64,000 bases of DNA, from NCBI GenBank assembly GCA_041668045.1, contig JBAYDV010000001.1:22834-86833 (forward strand), given 5' to 3'. Positions within the stretch are counted from its first letter, which is position 1. Each line of letters opens with the position of its first letter. Of the stretch, positions 43,069 through 52,132 are shown one piece after another. Below the pieces are notes generated by a model, which worked only from the letters and a program-made list of their open reading frames with translations, was not told the DNA's origin and did no database searches. The translations under genes and the position numbers were made by a program. Source of the stretch: JBAYDV01 sp041668045. Its GTDB lineage: Bacteria > Bacteroidota > Bacteroidia > Bacteroidales > UBA932.

Positions 43069-43707
43069 CTATTTTTCTTTTCTCCAAGTCTCAGGCGTGA
43101 TTCGCCATTGTTTTAAAACATCAATATCTTTTTCCTTAATATAATCGCAAGCTACAGCCTCATCTATTAGTGTGTCATAATTAGAAAGAGTGTAGAGTAA
43201 TATATTCGCATATTCGAAGGCTCTACGAGCTTTTATGAAATTATATGAAAATATTGCTACCATACCTAAAGTAATAACACCTGCTTTATTTAAAGCAGCA
43301 ACAGCTGACAAGCTACTTTTTCCTGTTGAAATAAGATCTTCAATAACTACAGCTTTAGCACCTTCTTTGATTTCTCCTTCTATCTGATTTCCCATACCAT
43401 GATCTTTAGGCTTTGGTCTGATATATACAAATGGTATTCCTAATTTTTCAGCCACTAATACTCCCCAAGCTATCGCTCCTGTAGCTACCCCTGCTATATA
43501 TTCAACGTCTTTAAAATTCTCTTTAATTATATCAATCATATAATCACAGACTGAAGTCCTAATCTTGGGATATGATAATATTGTTCTATTATCACAATAG
43601 ATTGGCGATTTTATTCCTGATGCCCAAGTAAATGGTTTCTCGGGGCTTAATTTTACTGCGCCGATTTTCAATAAATCTTTAGCAATGATTTTATCAACGT
43701 TATTCAT
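43069..43707 (-). CDS. pyrE: orotate phosphoribosyltransferase
   Basis: A 212-residue enzyme that joins orotate and PRPP to form OMP in pyrimidine synthesis. The PRPP loop is AVVIEDLISTGKSSL. Orotate-binding segments are SGIKSPIYCDNR and IAGVATGAIAWG; the flexible loop RPKPKDHGMGNQIEG has the expected Lys and His. It leads a three-gene unit with an SRPBCC gene and an rRNA methyltransferase gene. A consensus -7 box lies 23 bases upstream (43730-43737). Confidence 0.95.
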   Translation of the reverse strand: MNNVDKIIAKDLLKIGAVKLSPEKPFTWASGIKSPIYCDNRTILSYPKIRTSVCDYMIDIIKENFKDVEYIAGVATGAIAWGVLVAEKLGIPFVYIRPKPKDHGMGNQIEGEIKEGAKAVVIEDLISTGKSSLSAVAALNKAGVITLGMVAIFSYNFIKARRAFEYANILLYTLSNYDTLIDEAVACDYIKEKDIDVLKQWRITPETWRKEK

Positions 43708-43729
43708 TTTTTTCTTCTTTTAAATCACA

Positions 43730-43737
43730 CAAATATA
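43730..43737 (-). promoter_or_regulatory. candidate -7 box (TATATTTG) for pyrE
   Basis: CAAATATA on the plus strand gives TATATTTG on the minus strand, 23 bases before the pyrE ATG. There is no clear -33 TTG; divergent from the Nudix promoter 20 bases away. Confidence 0.45.
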
Positions 43738-43757
43738 GTAATTTTTTAGCTTTTTTT

Positions 43758-43765
43758 TACCTTTG
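43758..43765 (+). promoter_or_regulatory. candidate -7 box (TACCTTTG) for the Nudix/coaD genes
   Basis: TACCTTTG matches TAnnTTTG and precedes the Nudix ATG (43787) by 21 bases. Confidence 0.45.
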
Positions 43766-43786
43766 CACTGATTAAAAAAATATTAA

Positions 43787-44407
43787 ATGCTTACAGTATA
43801 TTATCTTTCTAAAAGTATTACCTTCTGTAGAGAAAATGATCCTATCATCTTTTCACCTGAGGCTGTAGTGCTAAAATCTGAGAAAGTTCCTAATATCCAA
43901 GACCTTTCTCTAATGGATAAAGATGCTTTCCCAAAATTAAACATAGTTTTTCCTTGTAAAAATCCAGAAAAATCTTTAGAAGAATTCGCCACTCAATTTA
44001 AATACATAAATGCAGGAGGAGGACTTGTAAAACATAATAAAACAAATAAATATTTACTTATTTACAGAAATGGTCTCTGGGATATTCCTAAAGGTAAGCA
44101 AGAAGCCAATGAAAACATTACAGACACAGCCTTACGCGAAGTTGAAGAAGAATGTGGAATTACTGGCCTGAAACTTGGAGAACTAATATGTAAAACATAC
44201 CATATTTATGACACATATGGTGAAAATGTATTAAAACAAACATTTTGGTTTAATATGGAAAGTGATTTCGAAGGAGAACTCACACCTCAAACCATAGAGG
44301 ACATAACTCATGCTAAATGGTGTACTAAAGATGAAATCCGTATTTATGCTAAAAACACATACCCTTCACTAAAAAAAGTATTTAACAACATACTCAAAGC
44401 TAATTAA
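43787..44407 (+). CDS. Nudix hydrolase
   Basis: A 206-residue protein. The first 70 residues are a family-specific domain of unknown role. The Nudix domain (about 80-195) contains a full Nudix box, GKQEANENITDTALREVEEE followed by CGI, so the metal-dependent pyrophosphohydrolase site is intact. WDIPKGK before it is also typical. Substrate class (dinucleoside polyphosphates, NDP derivatives or others) cannot be told. It is followed by coaD after 9 bases, as the first gene of a three-gene unit. Confidence 0.9.
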   Translation: MLTVYYLSKSITFCRENDPIIFSPEAVVLKSEKVPNIQDLSLMDKDAFPKLNIVFPCKNPEKSLEEFATQFKYINAGGGLVKHNKTNKYLLIYRNGLWDIPKGKQEANENITDTALREVEEECGITGLKLGELICKTYHIYDTYGENVLKQTFWFNMESDFEGELTPQTIEDITHAKWCTKDEIRIYAKNTYPSLKKVFNNILKAN

Positions 44408-44416
44408 AGTAAAATA

Positions 44417-44923
44417 ATGAAAGAAGCTATATTCCCAGGATCATTTGACCCCTTCACTCTTGGACATTTAAATGTATTAGAATCAGCCCTGACGCTATTC
44501 GACAAAGTTACTATAGCCATAGGTAAAAACAGTACCAAAAAAGGACTTTTCGACATCAATGAACGTCTAGAAATAATCAATGAATCAATAAGCCAGCTTA
44601 AAGCTCAAGGCAAACAAATAGATGTATGTGTTTACGAAGGTATGACAGCTGAATTATGTAAACAAACGAATATTAATTTCTTAGTTCGTGGATTACGGGT
44701 GTCATCAGATTTTGAATTCGAAAATGTAATAGCACAAGCTAATCAAAAAATAAATCCTAATGTCTCTACTATATTCATTCCTGCCTCTGGAGAATATGCT
44801 TTCATATCCTCAACAGTAGTAAGAGATGTTCTCCATAGTGGAGGAGACGCTAAAATATTTATGGCGCCAGGTGTAGATATCAGAAAATACTTTAATAAAA
44901 AAATAGTTCAAAAACATGACTAA
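44417..44923 (+). CDS. coaD: phosphopantetheine adenylyltransferase
   Basis: A 168-residue nucleotidyltransferase that makes dephospho-CoA from 4'-phosphopantetheine and ATP. The ATP-binding (T/H)xGH motif is in PGSFDPFTLGHLNV, substrate-binding residues in LVRGLRVSSDFEFE, and the C-terminal ISSTxxR motif in FISSTVVRDVL. Slightly longer than the typical 155-160 because of a short C-terminal tail. It overlaps the next gene by 8 bases, so translation of the two is probably coupled. Confidence 0.95.
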   Translation: MKEAIFPGSFDPFTLGHLNVLESALTLFDKVTIAIGKNSTKKGLFDINERLEIINESISQLKAQGKQIDVCVYEGMTAELCKQTNINFLVRGLRVSSDFEFENVIAQANQKINPNVSTIFIPASGEYAFISSTVVRDVLHSGGDAKIFMAPGVDIRKYFNKKIVQKHD

Positions 44924-46511
44924 AATTAGACGCATACTAGTTTCTATAATACTATTTACTGTAGTAATTATCAACTCATTCGCTATAAATCGGGATGAGA
45001 TATTTATGATGTTAAAAACTTTTGACACTCAAACAGTAGAAAATATTATACCCAAAACTGATGCTCTAATAGCCACAGCCAAAGATAGCACAGAAGCCTC
45101 ATTCATAGCAGGAGCCATATTCGACTATTATCGCACATCTCCGATTATGGAATATGACGCCATAGCAGTATATATCGCAGACACTTATTTTATTAACAAA
45201 AAATTAGAATATCCTAACGATGAATCAGCTATCACCATACCTATATTCGCCAAATATAATAGAAACTCCTTAATAGGCATGCGAGCTCCTGAACTTAATC
45301 TACCAGATAGTCTAGGGCAATATCACTCTCTTTCCAGCACTAGTGGTAAATATAAAATCATCTATTTCTTCGACACAGACTGCGCTATATGTAAAATAGA
45401 GACGCCTAAGTTAATGAGGTATCTCAGTAAAGAATTCAACAATCAGAATAACAATGCTGACAATTTCACTCAATTAACCATATACAGAGTATATACCCAA
45501 GACCACAGAGATAAATGGACTTCCTACATTAAAAGAAAAGACATAAGTCCTGAATTACCTTTGAATATAAACATTATCGATGTATGGGACCCTGCTTTTG
45601 TATCTAATTTTCCTGAGTTATATAGCGTTTTATCCACACCTCGTATGTTTTTACTAGATGAGCAAAACACCATAATAGGCAGAAACCTAAATACTGACGC
45701 ACTATCCAAACTCATCTCTAAATATGAAGAAAGACCAAATGAGATGTTTTCTTTCTATGATAGAATATTCAAACAAATATTACCAAAAAATCCTAATGAA
45801 GCAGCAGACTCTACTCTACTTACATCTTTAATTGATGCATTTTATCAAAACTCTCAATCAAACACAAAACTCACTAAAGATGTCATGCTAGGGCTATACC
45901 AATACCTCAAGACAAGTCCAAATTATGACCTGCAGAAAGGCGCTGCATATCTTGGGAAAACTTATATTCTAGCTAAACCAAAATTATGGAATAATGAAAA
46001 GTTTCTACATGAAACTGCTATAGCGATAAATTTATTTTATAGAAACCCACTTGGGAAACCAGCTCAAAATATAACTTTAAACAAGATGCCAGCCCATCCT
46101 AATTTCTTCACCAATTTATTAAACAAAGAATATTCCATATACGATAGTCACTCTGAATATACTGTTCTTTATTTCTATAATTTAGACTGTGCACTATGCG
46201 AGGCCGTCACTCTAGACATGAAAAAGATATACGAGCTATTCAAAAAAGAAGATATTAATTTCTTAGCTATTAACACAGGAACCAATAAAAAAGAATGGAG
46301 AACACATGTAGAAAAAGATCTTTTTTCAGGCAGAGATAACCCACATTGGATTAATCTTATGGATGCAAAAAGAAAATCAGATATGTTCCAAAAATATAAT
46401 CTCTCTGGCGTACCTCTAATTATGCTACTAGACCAAGACAAAACCACCATCGCCAAAGATATTACCCCATCGGTTCTACAAGAACTCCTTAAAGACTCTA
46501 AAAACAATTAA
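44916..46511 (+). CDS. exported protein with DUF5106 and two thioredoxin-like modules
   Basis: A 531-residue periplasmic protein. A signal peptide (about 1-24, ending near NSFA) is followed by a DUF5106-like helical domain (about 25-120) and a first thioredoxin-like domain with YFFDTDCAICKIETP (CAIC). A second helical stretch precedes a second thioredoxin-like domain with LYFYNLDCALCEAVTLD (CALC). Both CxxC motifs are of the hydrophobic xx type rather than CGPC. The family is seen in Bacteroidales; redox role inferred, substrate unknown. The start overlaps coaD by 8 bases. Confidence 0.82.
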   Translation: MTKIRRILVSIILFTVVIINSFAINRDEIFMMLKTFDTQTVENIIPKTDALIATAKDSTEASFIAGAIFDYYRTSPIMEYDAIAVYIADTYFINKKLEYPNDESAITIPIFAKYNRNSLIGMRAPELNLPDSLGQYHSLSSTSGKYKIIYFFDTDCAICKIETPKLMRYLSKEFNNQNNNADNFTQLTIYRVYTQDHRDKWTSYIKRKDISPELPLNINIIDVWDPAFVSNFPELYSVLSTPRMFLLDEQNTIIGRNLNTDALSKLISKYEERPNEMFSFYDRIFKQILPKNPNEAADSTLLTSLIDAFYQNSQSNTKLTKDVMLGLYQYLKTSPNYDLQKGAAYLGKTYILAKPKLWNNEKFLHETAIAINLFYRNPLGKPAQNITLNKMPAHPNFFTNLLNKEYSIYDSHSEYTVLYFYNLDCALCEAVTLDMKKIYELFKKEDINFLAINTGTNKKEWRTHVEKDLFSGRDNPHWINLMDAKRKSDMFQKYNLSGVPLIMLLDQDKTTIAKDITPSVLQELLKDSKNN

Positions 46512-46527
46512 ATCTTTTTCTTTAACA

Positions 46528-46557
46528 TAAAAAGGTCCCGCATTTCTGCGAGACCTT
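46528..46557 (-). terminator. intrinsic terminator of eno
   Basis: AAGGTC/GACCTT (46532-46537 with 46552-46557) and CGCA/TGCG form a hairpin with a TTTC loop and one mismatch. On the minus strand it is followed by a run of T, so it ends the eno transcript; there is no T tract on the plus strand. Confidence 0.7.
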
Positions 46558-46584
46558 AAGTTAAGTAAAAACTAGCTAATGATA

Positions 46585-47859
46585 TTAATCATTATAACCA
46601 TAGATAGCATTATCGCCAAGTTCTTCTTCTATACGTATTAACTGATTATACTTAGCCATTCTATCTGAACGACTCATAGAACCAGTTTTAATTTGACCTG
46701 AATTAGTAGCTACTGCTACATCAGCGATAGTCGTATCTTCAGTTTCACCTGAACGATGAGAAACTACAGTAGTATATCCATGACGATGAGCCAATTCTAT
46801 ACAATCCAGAGTCTCTGTCAATGTACCAATCTGATTTAGTTTAATTAAAATAGAATTTGCACAATGATTCTTTATACCTTTTCTTAGATATTGGACATTA
46901 GTAACGAAAACATCATCACCTACTAATTGACATTTCTTGCCAGATAATTCAGTATGAAGTTTCCAACCATCCCAATCATTTTCATCCATTCCATCCTCTA
47001 CAGAATCGATTGGATATCTGGAAATCAAATCAGCGACATATTCAGCTTGTTGTTGAGAATTTCTTTTAGTACCGTTTTCTCCTTCGAATACAGTATAATC
47101 ATAAACGCCATCTTTATAGAACTCAGAAGCTGCGCAGTCCATACCTATAGTAATATCCTTACCTGGCACATAACCAGCTTTTTTAATAGCTTCTACTATA
47201 GAATCAAGAGCATCTTCGATTCCTTCTAATTTTGGAGCAAAACCACCTTCATCTCCAACTGCAGTACTTAAACCTCTGTCTTTAAAAATCTTTTTTAAAG
47301 CATGGAATGTCTCTGCACCCATTCTTATAGCTTCTTTTACATTTTTAGCACCAATTGGACGAATCATGAATTCTTGAAACGCTATTGGAGAACTAGAATG
47401 TGAACCTCCGTTTATGATATTCATCATAGGTACTGGTAAAACTTTAGCATTACTTCCTCCTATATATCTAAACAAAGGAATTTGCAAATAATCAGCAGCT
47501 GCTTTTGCTACAGCTAGTGATACACCCAATATAGCATTCGCTCCTAATTTTGATTTAGTAGAAGTTCCATCCAATTTAAGTAAACGGTTATCTATATCGA
47601 CCTGGTCAAGCACACTATTACCGATGATAACTGGCGCTATTATATTATTTACATTTTCTACAGCTTTTAAAACGCCTTTTCCTCCAAAACGTTTAGGGTC
47701 CCCATCTCTTAGCTCTAAAGCTTCATTTTCGCCTGTTGAAGCTCCTGATGGAACTGCAGCTCTTCCAAAAGCACCTGATGCAGTAGACACTTCTACTTCT
47801 AAAGTAGGATTTCCTCGAGAATCTAAAATCTCTCTTGCATAAACATTATCTATTATCAT
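46585..47859 (-). CDS. eno: enolase
   Basis: A 424-residue glycolytic enzyme that converts 2-phosphoglycerate to phosphoenolpyruvate. The N-terminal domain has ILDSRGNPTLEVEV and the flexible loop SGASTGENEALELRDGD. The catalytic Glu region is GDEGGFAPKLEGIEDALD, metal ligands lie in GMDCAASEFY and VEDGMDENDWDG, the catalytic Lys in LIKLNQIGTLTET, and the His/Ser region in VVSHRSGETEDTTIADVAVA. Length and motifs are complete. It stands alone between the DUF5106 gene and uvrB. Confidence 0.97.
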   Translation of the reverse strand: MIIDNVYAREILDSRGNPTLEVEVSTASGAFGRAAVPSGASTGENEALELRDGDPKRFGGKGVLKAVENVNNIIAPVIIGNSVLDQVDIDNRLLKLDGTSTKSKLGANAILGVSLAVAKAAADYLQIPLFRYIGGSNAKVLPVPMMNIINGGSHSSSPIAFQEFMIRPIGAKNVKEAIRMGAETFHALKKIFKDRGLSTAVGDEGGFAPKLEGIEDALDSIVEAIKKAGYVPGKDITIGMDCAASEFYKDGVYDYTVFEGENGTKRNSQQQAEYVADLISRYPIDSVEDGMDENDWDGWKLHTELSGKKCQLVGDDVFVTNVQYLRKGIKNHCANSILIKLNQIGTLTETLDCIELAHRHGYTTVVSHRSGETEDTTIADVAVATNSGQIKTGSMSRSDRMAKYNQLIRIEEELGDNAIYGYND

Positions 47860-47939
47860 ATATTATTTTTTTTAAAAAGTTAATATTATAATATTATATG
47901 TATCAAAATCCAAGCCATATTTATTATATAAAAAAATAT

Positions 47940-47947
47940 TACCTTTG
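47940..47947 (+). promoter_or_regulatory. candidate -7 box (TACCTTTG) for uvrB, very close to the start codon
   Basis: TACCTTTG lies only 9 bases before the ATG at 47957. With the usual start 5-7 bases after the box, the mRNA would be leaderless or nearly so. The -33 region lacks a clear TTG. Confidence 0.4.
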
Positions 47948-47956
47948 TCACATATC

Positions 47957-49951
47957 ATGAAATTTAAAATAAGTTCAAAATATAAACCAACTGGAGATCA
48001 ACCTCAAGCCATAAATCAAATATGTGAGGCTATAGATGCTGAAGCTAAAGCTGTTACGCTAATGGGCGTTACCGGCTCAGGGAAGACTTTTACCATGGCG
48101 AATGTAATAGAAAAATTACAACGTCCTGCACTTATTCTAAGCCACAATAAGACCCTTGCAGCCCAGCTTTATGGAGAATTTAAATCTTTTTTTCCAGATA
48201 ATGCAGTAGAGTATTTTGTCTCTTATTACGACTATTACCAACCTGAAGCATATCTCCCCGTTACAGACACATATATAGAAAAAGACTTATCTATAAATGA
48301 AGAAATCGAGAAATTACGTTTAAGTGCTTCATCTGCCTTACTGTCAGGCAGAAAAGATGTAATCGTTATTTCTAGTGTTTCATGTCTTTATGGCATAGGA
48401 AACCCTGAAGATTTTCATGACAATACCATAACTTTAAAAGTTGGTCAAAAAATAAGTCGCACTAAATTACTATATCGCCTGATCGATGGATTATATTCTA
48501 GAAATGATATTGAATTTAAAAGAGGAACCTTTAGAGTTAAAGGTGACAGTGTAGATATTTTTCTAGCTTATGCCGATGTCGGATGTAAAATTATATTTTT
48601 CGGGGATGAGATAGAAAGCATAGAAAATATTGACCCTATCTCTGGATCTACTATTAACATCCTTGATGAGATTTCTATATTTCCTGCAAATATCTTCGTT
48701 ACTACTAAAGAAAGAACTAAAGCTGGTATTTCTAAGATTCAAGATGAATTAAAATCTCAATATGATTATTTTATGTCTATCGGGAAAAATCATGAAGCCA
48801 ATAGACTTAAGAAAAGAGTAGAATTTGACCTGGAAATGATTAAAGAGTTAGGTTACTGTTCTGGAATAGAGAATTATTCTAGATTTTTCGATGGTAGAAA
48901 GCCCGGAGAAAGGCCATTCTGTCTTATTGATTACTTTCCAGATAATTTTTTAACATTTATAGACGAGAGCCATGTAACACTACCTCAAGTTAAAGCTATG
49001 TATGGTGGTGACCGTTCTAGAAAAGAAGTATTGATTGATTTCGGATTTAGACTTCCTTCAGCAGCAGATAACAGACCTCTAAAATTCGATGAATTCGAGA
49101 ACATAATAAAACAAAGAATCTTCGTTAGTGCTACACCTGGAGATTATGAATTTGAACTTTCAGAGGGTGTCGTTGTAGAACAGATAGTACGTCCAACGGG
49201 ATTATTAGATCCTCCTATAGATGTGCGTCCTTCTAAAAATCAAATCGACGATTTGATGGAAGAGATTTTAGTAAGAGCTGAGAAAGATGAACGAGTTTTA
49301 GTCACTACATTGACTAAAAGAATGGCTGAAGAATTAGAGAAATTTTTAACTAAACGTGATATCAGATGTAGATATATCCACTCTGATATTGACACCATGG
49401 AAAGAGTTGAAATCATAGAAGATTTTAAAATGGGAAGGTTTGATGTGTTAGTAGGAGTCAATTTACTTAGAGAAGGACTAGATATCCCGACTGTATCTCT
49501 AGTCGCTATACTAGACGCCGATAAAGAAGGTTTCTTAAGATCAGGACGTGCATTAACACAGACTGCAGGAAGAGCAGCTCGTAACCTTAATGGATTAGTT
49601 ATTATGTATGCAGATCATATAACTAAATCTATGAAAGAAACGATCGATGTGACTGAAAGGCGTCGTAAAATACAGAAAAAATATAATTTAGACCATAATA
49701 TTACTCCTACCCAGGTTGAGACGAAATCTGCTAACTCATTAGTCTCAAGCAATGCACATTATGATCCAGATAAAGACAAAGTAGTAAATAGATATCTTGT
49801 TGAAGAACCTGTTCTTAGTAAAATGAGTCCAAAACAATTAGCTAAAGCCATAGAACAGTCTAGAAAAGCTATGGAACAAGCTGCTAAAGAACTTGATTTT
49901 CAAAGAGCTGCTAAATATAGAGATGAAATGTACCAATTAATGAAATTATAA
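47957..49951 (+). CDS. uvrB: excinuclease ABC subunit B
   Basis: A 664-residue DNA helicase-like protein that verifies damage in nucleotide excision repair. Walker A is GVTGSGKTFTMANV, the beta-hairpin segment is SYYDYYQPEAYLP, the DEAD-like box is TFIDESHVTLPQ, and helicase motif V/VI are GVNLLREGLDIP and QTAGRAARN. The C-terminal UVR domain (AKELDFQRAAKYRDEM) binds UvrC. The TTG at 47945 is rejected as start because it lies in the -7 box. It is followed by the RelA/SpoT homologue gene after 2 bases. Confidence 0.97.
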   Translation: MKFKISSKYKPTGDQPQAINQICEAIDAEAKAVTLMGVTGSGKTFTMANVIEKLQRPALILSHNKTLAAQLYGEFKSFFPDNAVEYFVSYYDYYQPEAYLPVTDTYIEKDLSINEEIEKLRLSASSALLSGRKDVIVISSVSCLYGIGNPEDFHDNTITLKVGQKISRTKLLYRLIDGLYSRNDIEFKRGTFRVKGDSVDIFLAYADVGCKIIFFGDEIESIENIDPISGSTINILDEISIFPANIFVTTKERTKAGISKIQDELKSQYDYFMSIGKNHEANRLKKRVEFDLEMIKELGYCSGIENYSRFFDGRKPGERPFCLIDYFPDNFLTFIDESHVTLPQVKAMYGGDRSRKEVLIDFGFRLPSAADNRPLKFDEFENIIKQRIFVSATPGDYEFELSEGVVVEQIVRPTGLLDPPIDVRPSKNQIDDLMEEILVRAEKDERVLVTTLTKRMAEELEKFLTKRDIRCRYIHSDIDTMERVEIIEDFKMGRFDVLVGVNLLREGLDIPTVSLVAILDADKEGFLRSGRALTQTAGRAARNLNGLVIMYADHITKSMKETIDVTERRRKIQKKYNLDHNITPTQVETKSANSLVSSNAHYDPDKDKVVNRYLVEEPVLSKMSPKQLAKAIEQSRKAMEQAAKELDFQRAAKYRDEMYQLMKL

Positions 49952-49953
49952 AA

Positions 49954-52119
49954 ATGGACATATTAACTCAAAAATTAAATAATATTCTTAAACATTATAC
50001 TGAGACTGAACAATCCGGTATAAAGAGAGCCTATGAAGTAGCCTATAAGGTTCTTGATGGGAAAACAAGAGAAAATAAGCATCCATTTATCGAACACCCA
50101 CTTGGAGTAGCTGAGATAGTTTCTGGAGAAATTGGTCTTGGATATGATGCCATTACTGCTATTTTTCTTCATGAATCTACTCGTTTTAAAAAAGATATTT
50201 CCGACATATGTGATGTTTCAAAGCTCTTTTCAAAAGAAATTATAAACATCGCTGAGAGTCTGAATAAGATTTCTATGATAAAGACTAAGGAAACTGGTCT
50301 GCAAGCTGACAACTATAAGAGATTAATAGTTTCTTATTCATCCGACCCTCGTGTTACTGTTATTAAGATAGCTGATAGATTAGATGTTATTAGAAATATA
50401 AAACTTTTACCTCCGGAAAATCAAAAAAGAAAGATAGCAGAGACGGTCAAGTTATATATTCCTATAGCGCATCAACTCGGTCTTTATAATATTAAAAGTG
50501 AATTAGAAGATATCGCATTCCAACAAAATGAGCCAGAGAACTATCGTTTAATCACTAATAAATTAGCTGCCACTAAACTTGATAGAGATAAAATGTTTAA
50601 TACATTTATTAAACCTCTAAAAGTAAAATTACACGAAGAAGGTATTAAATGTAAAATTAAATCTCGTACTAAAACTGCATTTTCTATTTGGAAGAAAATG
50701 CAGAAACAAAAAGTGCCTTTTGAAGGTGTATATGATGTATCTGCTATTCGTATAATCATAGATGCTCCTATGGATAATCATGAAAAAGAATTAGCTTTAT
50801 GTTGGAAAGTTTACTCTTTGGTTACTGAAAAATACACTCCAGACACTAATAGATTAAGAGATTGGATTACTAATCCTAAAAAGAATGGTTATGAATCTCT
50901 TCATACGACTGTTAAAAATGAAGATGGGATTCCTATTGAAGTACAAATTCGTACCACTCGAATGGATGACATGGCCGAAAATGGATTAGCTTCTCATTGG
51001 TCATATAAAGGAGTATCTAGCACTGCTCAATTAAATTCCTGGCTTCAGAATGTTCGTGATGTGATGAACAGTCACGAGAAATTAGATTCTGAAAATGTTG
51101 ATAATTTAATCAAAGAAGATGTTTTCGTATTTACTCCTAACGGAGATTTAAGACGTCTAAGAAATGGAGCATGCGTCCTTGACTTCGCTTTCGATATACA
51201 TACCAATATAGGTATTACTTGTTCTGCAGCTAAAGTTGATGGTAAGATAGTATCTATTCGAGAAAAGTTATCTACAGGCAGTGTAGTAGAAATTATCCGT
51301 AATAAAAATCAAAAACCTTCTGCTGATTGGCTGAATTTCGTAGTTACCTCTAAGGCTCGTACTAAGATTAAGCAAATCATTAAAGAAGAAGAAACTAAAA
51401 AAGCAAATATAGGTAAAGAGCTATTAGGAAGACGTTTAAAAAACTGGAAATTAAGTTTACATGATGAAGACTTACATGTTTTATGTAAGAAATTTTCTTT
51501 AAAGACTATTAATGAATTTTACGCGAAAGTAGGGGAAGAAAAGATAGATTTAGCTGATATTAAAAACTATATAAAGGAGAAAGAAAATACTGAGGAAAGT
51601 AAAGACAAAAAGATAATTCAAAATAAGACTCAAGAAGAGCATTATACTCGTTCGATAAAAGAATCTAATGATTATCTAGTTATCGATGGAAAATTAAATA
51701 ATATTGGCTATAAAATGGCTAAATGTTGTAATCCTATTTATGGAGATGATGTTTTTGGCTTCGTCACTGTTAATAATGGGATTACTATTCATAGAATAAC
51801 TTGTCCTAATGCTGCAAGATTAATTAATAAATATCCATACAGAATACAGAAAGTAAAATGGAAGAAGGATGTAGAGACTACCAATTTCCAAACTACATTA
51901 AAAATAATAGTCGATGATAGTAGAGTTTTTAGCGATATTATTATTATTTTAGATACATTTGGATGTCCATTAAGAAGTTCTAGTATTCATGAAAGAACAA
52001 GTCAACATAATGGATATAATATTAAGGTACAAATCTCCGTCCTTAATAATAGTATACTTGATAGTATAATAGTTAAATTAAAAAGAACAAAAGGAGTATC
52101 AACTGTTATAAGAAGTTAA
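49954..52119 (+). CDS. RelA/SpoT-family (p)ppGpp synthetase with degenerate hydrolase domain
   Basis: A 721-residue long RSH protein. The N-terminal HD domain (about 25-190) has the first His (IEHPLGVAEIV), but the HD motif reads LHESTRF where active SpoT/Rel have HDxxED, and ADRLDVIRN replaces ADRLHNMRT, so hydrolysis is probably lost. The synthetase domain (about 215-370) is intact: VSAIRIIID, NPKKNGYESLHTTV, EVQIRTTRMDDMAENG. A TGS domain (VFVFTPNGDLRRLRNG) and a C-terminal ACT domain (about 640-720) follow. It is thus RelA-like and would make alarmone in response to starvation. It sits 2 bases after uvrB and 13 before uvrA. A bifunctional RSH is expected elsewhere in the genome. Confidence 0.9.
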   Translation: MDILTQKLNNILKHYTETEQSGIKRAYEVAYKVLDGKTRENKHPFIEHPLGVAEIVSGEIGLGYDAITAIFLHESTRFKKDISDICDVSKLFSKEIINIAESLNKISMIKTKETGLQADNYKRLIVSYSSDPRVTVIKIADRLDVIRNIKLLPPENQKRKIAETVKLYIPIAHQLGLYNIKSELEDIAFQQNEPENYRLITNKLAATKLDRDKMFNTFIKPLKVKLHEEGIKCKIKSRTKTAFSIWKKMQKQKVPFEGVYDVSAIRIIIDAPMDNHEKELALCWKVYSLVTEKYTPDTNRLRDWITNPKKNGYESLHTTVKNEDGIPIEVQIRTTRMDDMAENGLASHWSYKGVSSTAQLNSWLQNVRDVMNSHEKLDSENVDNLIKEDVFVFTPNGDLRRLRNGACVLDFAFDIHTNIGITCSAAKVDGKIVSIREKLSTGSVVEIIRNKNQKPSADWLNFVVTSKARTKIKQIIKEEETKKANIGKELLGRRLKNWKLSLHDEDLHVLCKKFSLKTINEFYAKVGEEKIDLADIKNYIKEKENTEESKDKKIIQNKTQEEHYTRSIKESNDYLVIDGKLNNIGYKMAKCCNPIYGDDVFGFVTVNNGITIHRITCPNAARLINKYPYRIQKVKWKKDVETTNFQTTLKIIVDDSRVFSDIIIILDTFGCPLRSSSIHERTSQHNGYNIKVQISVLNNSILDSIIVKLKRTKGVSTVIRS

Positions 52120-52132
52120 ACAGTGTACATAT

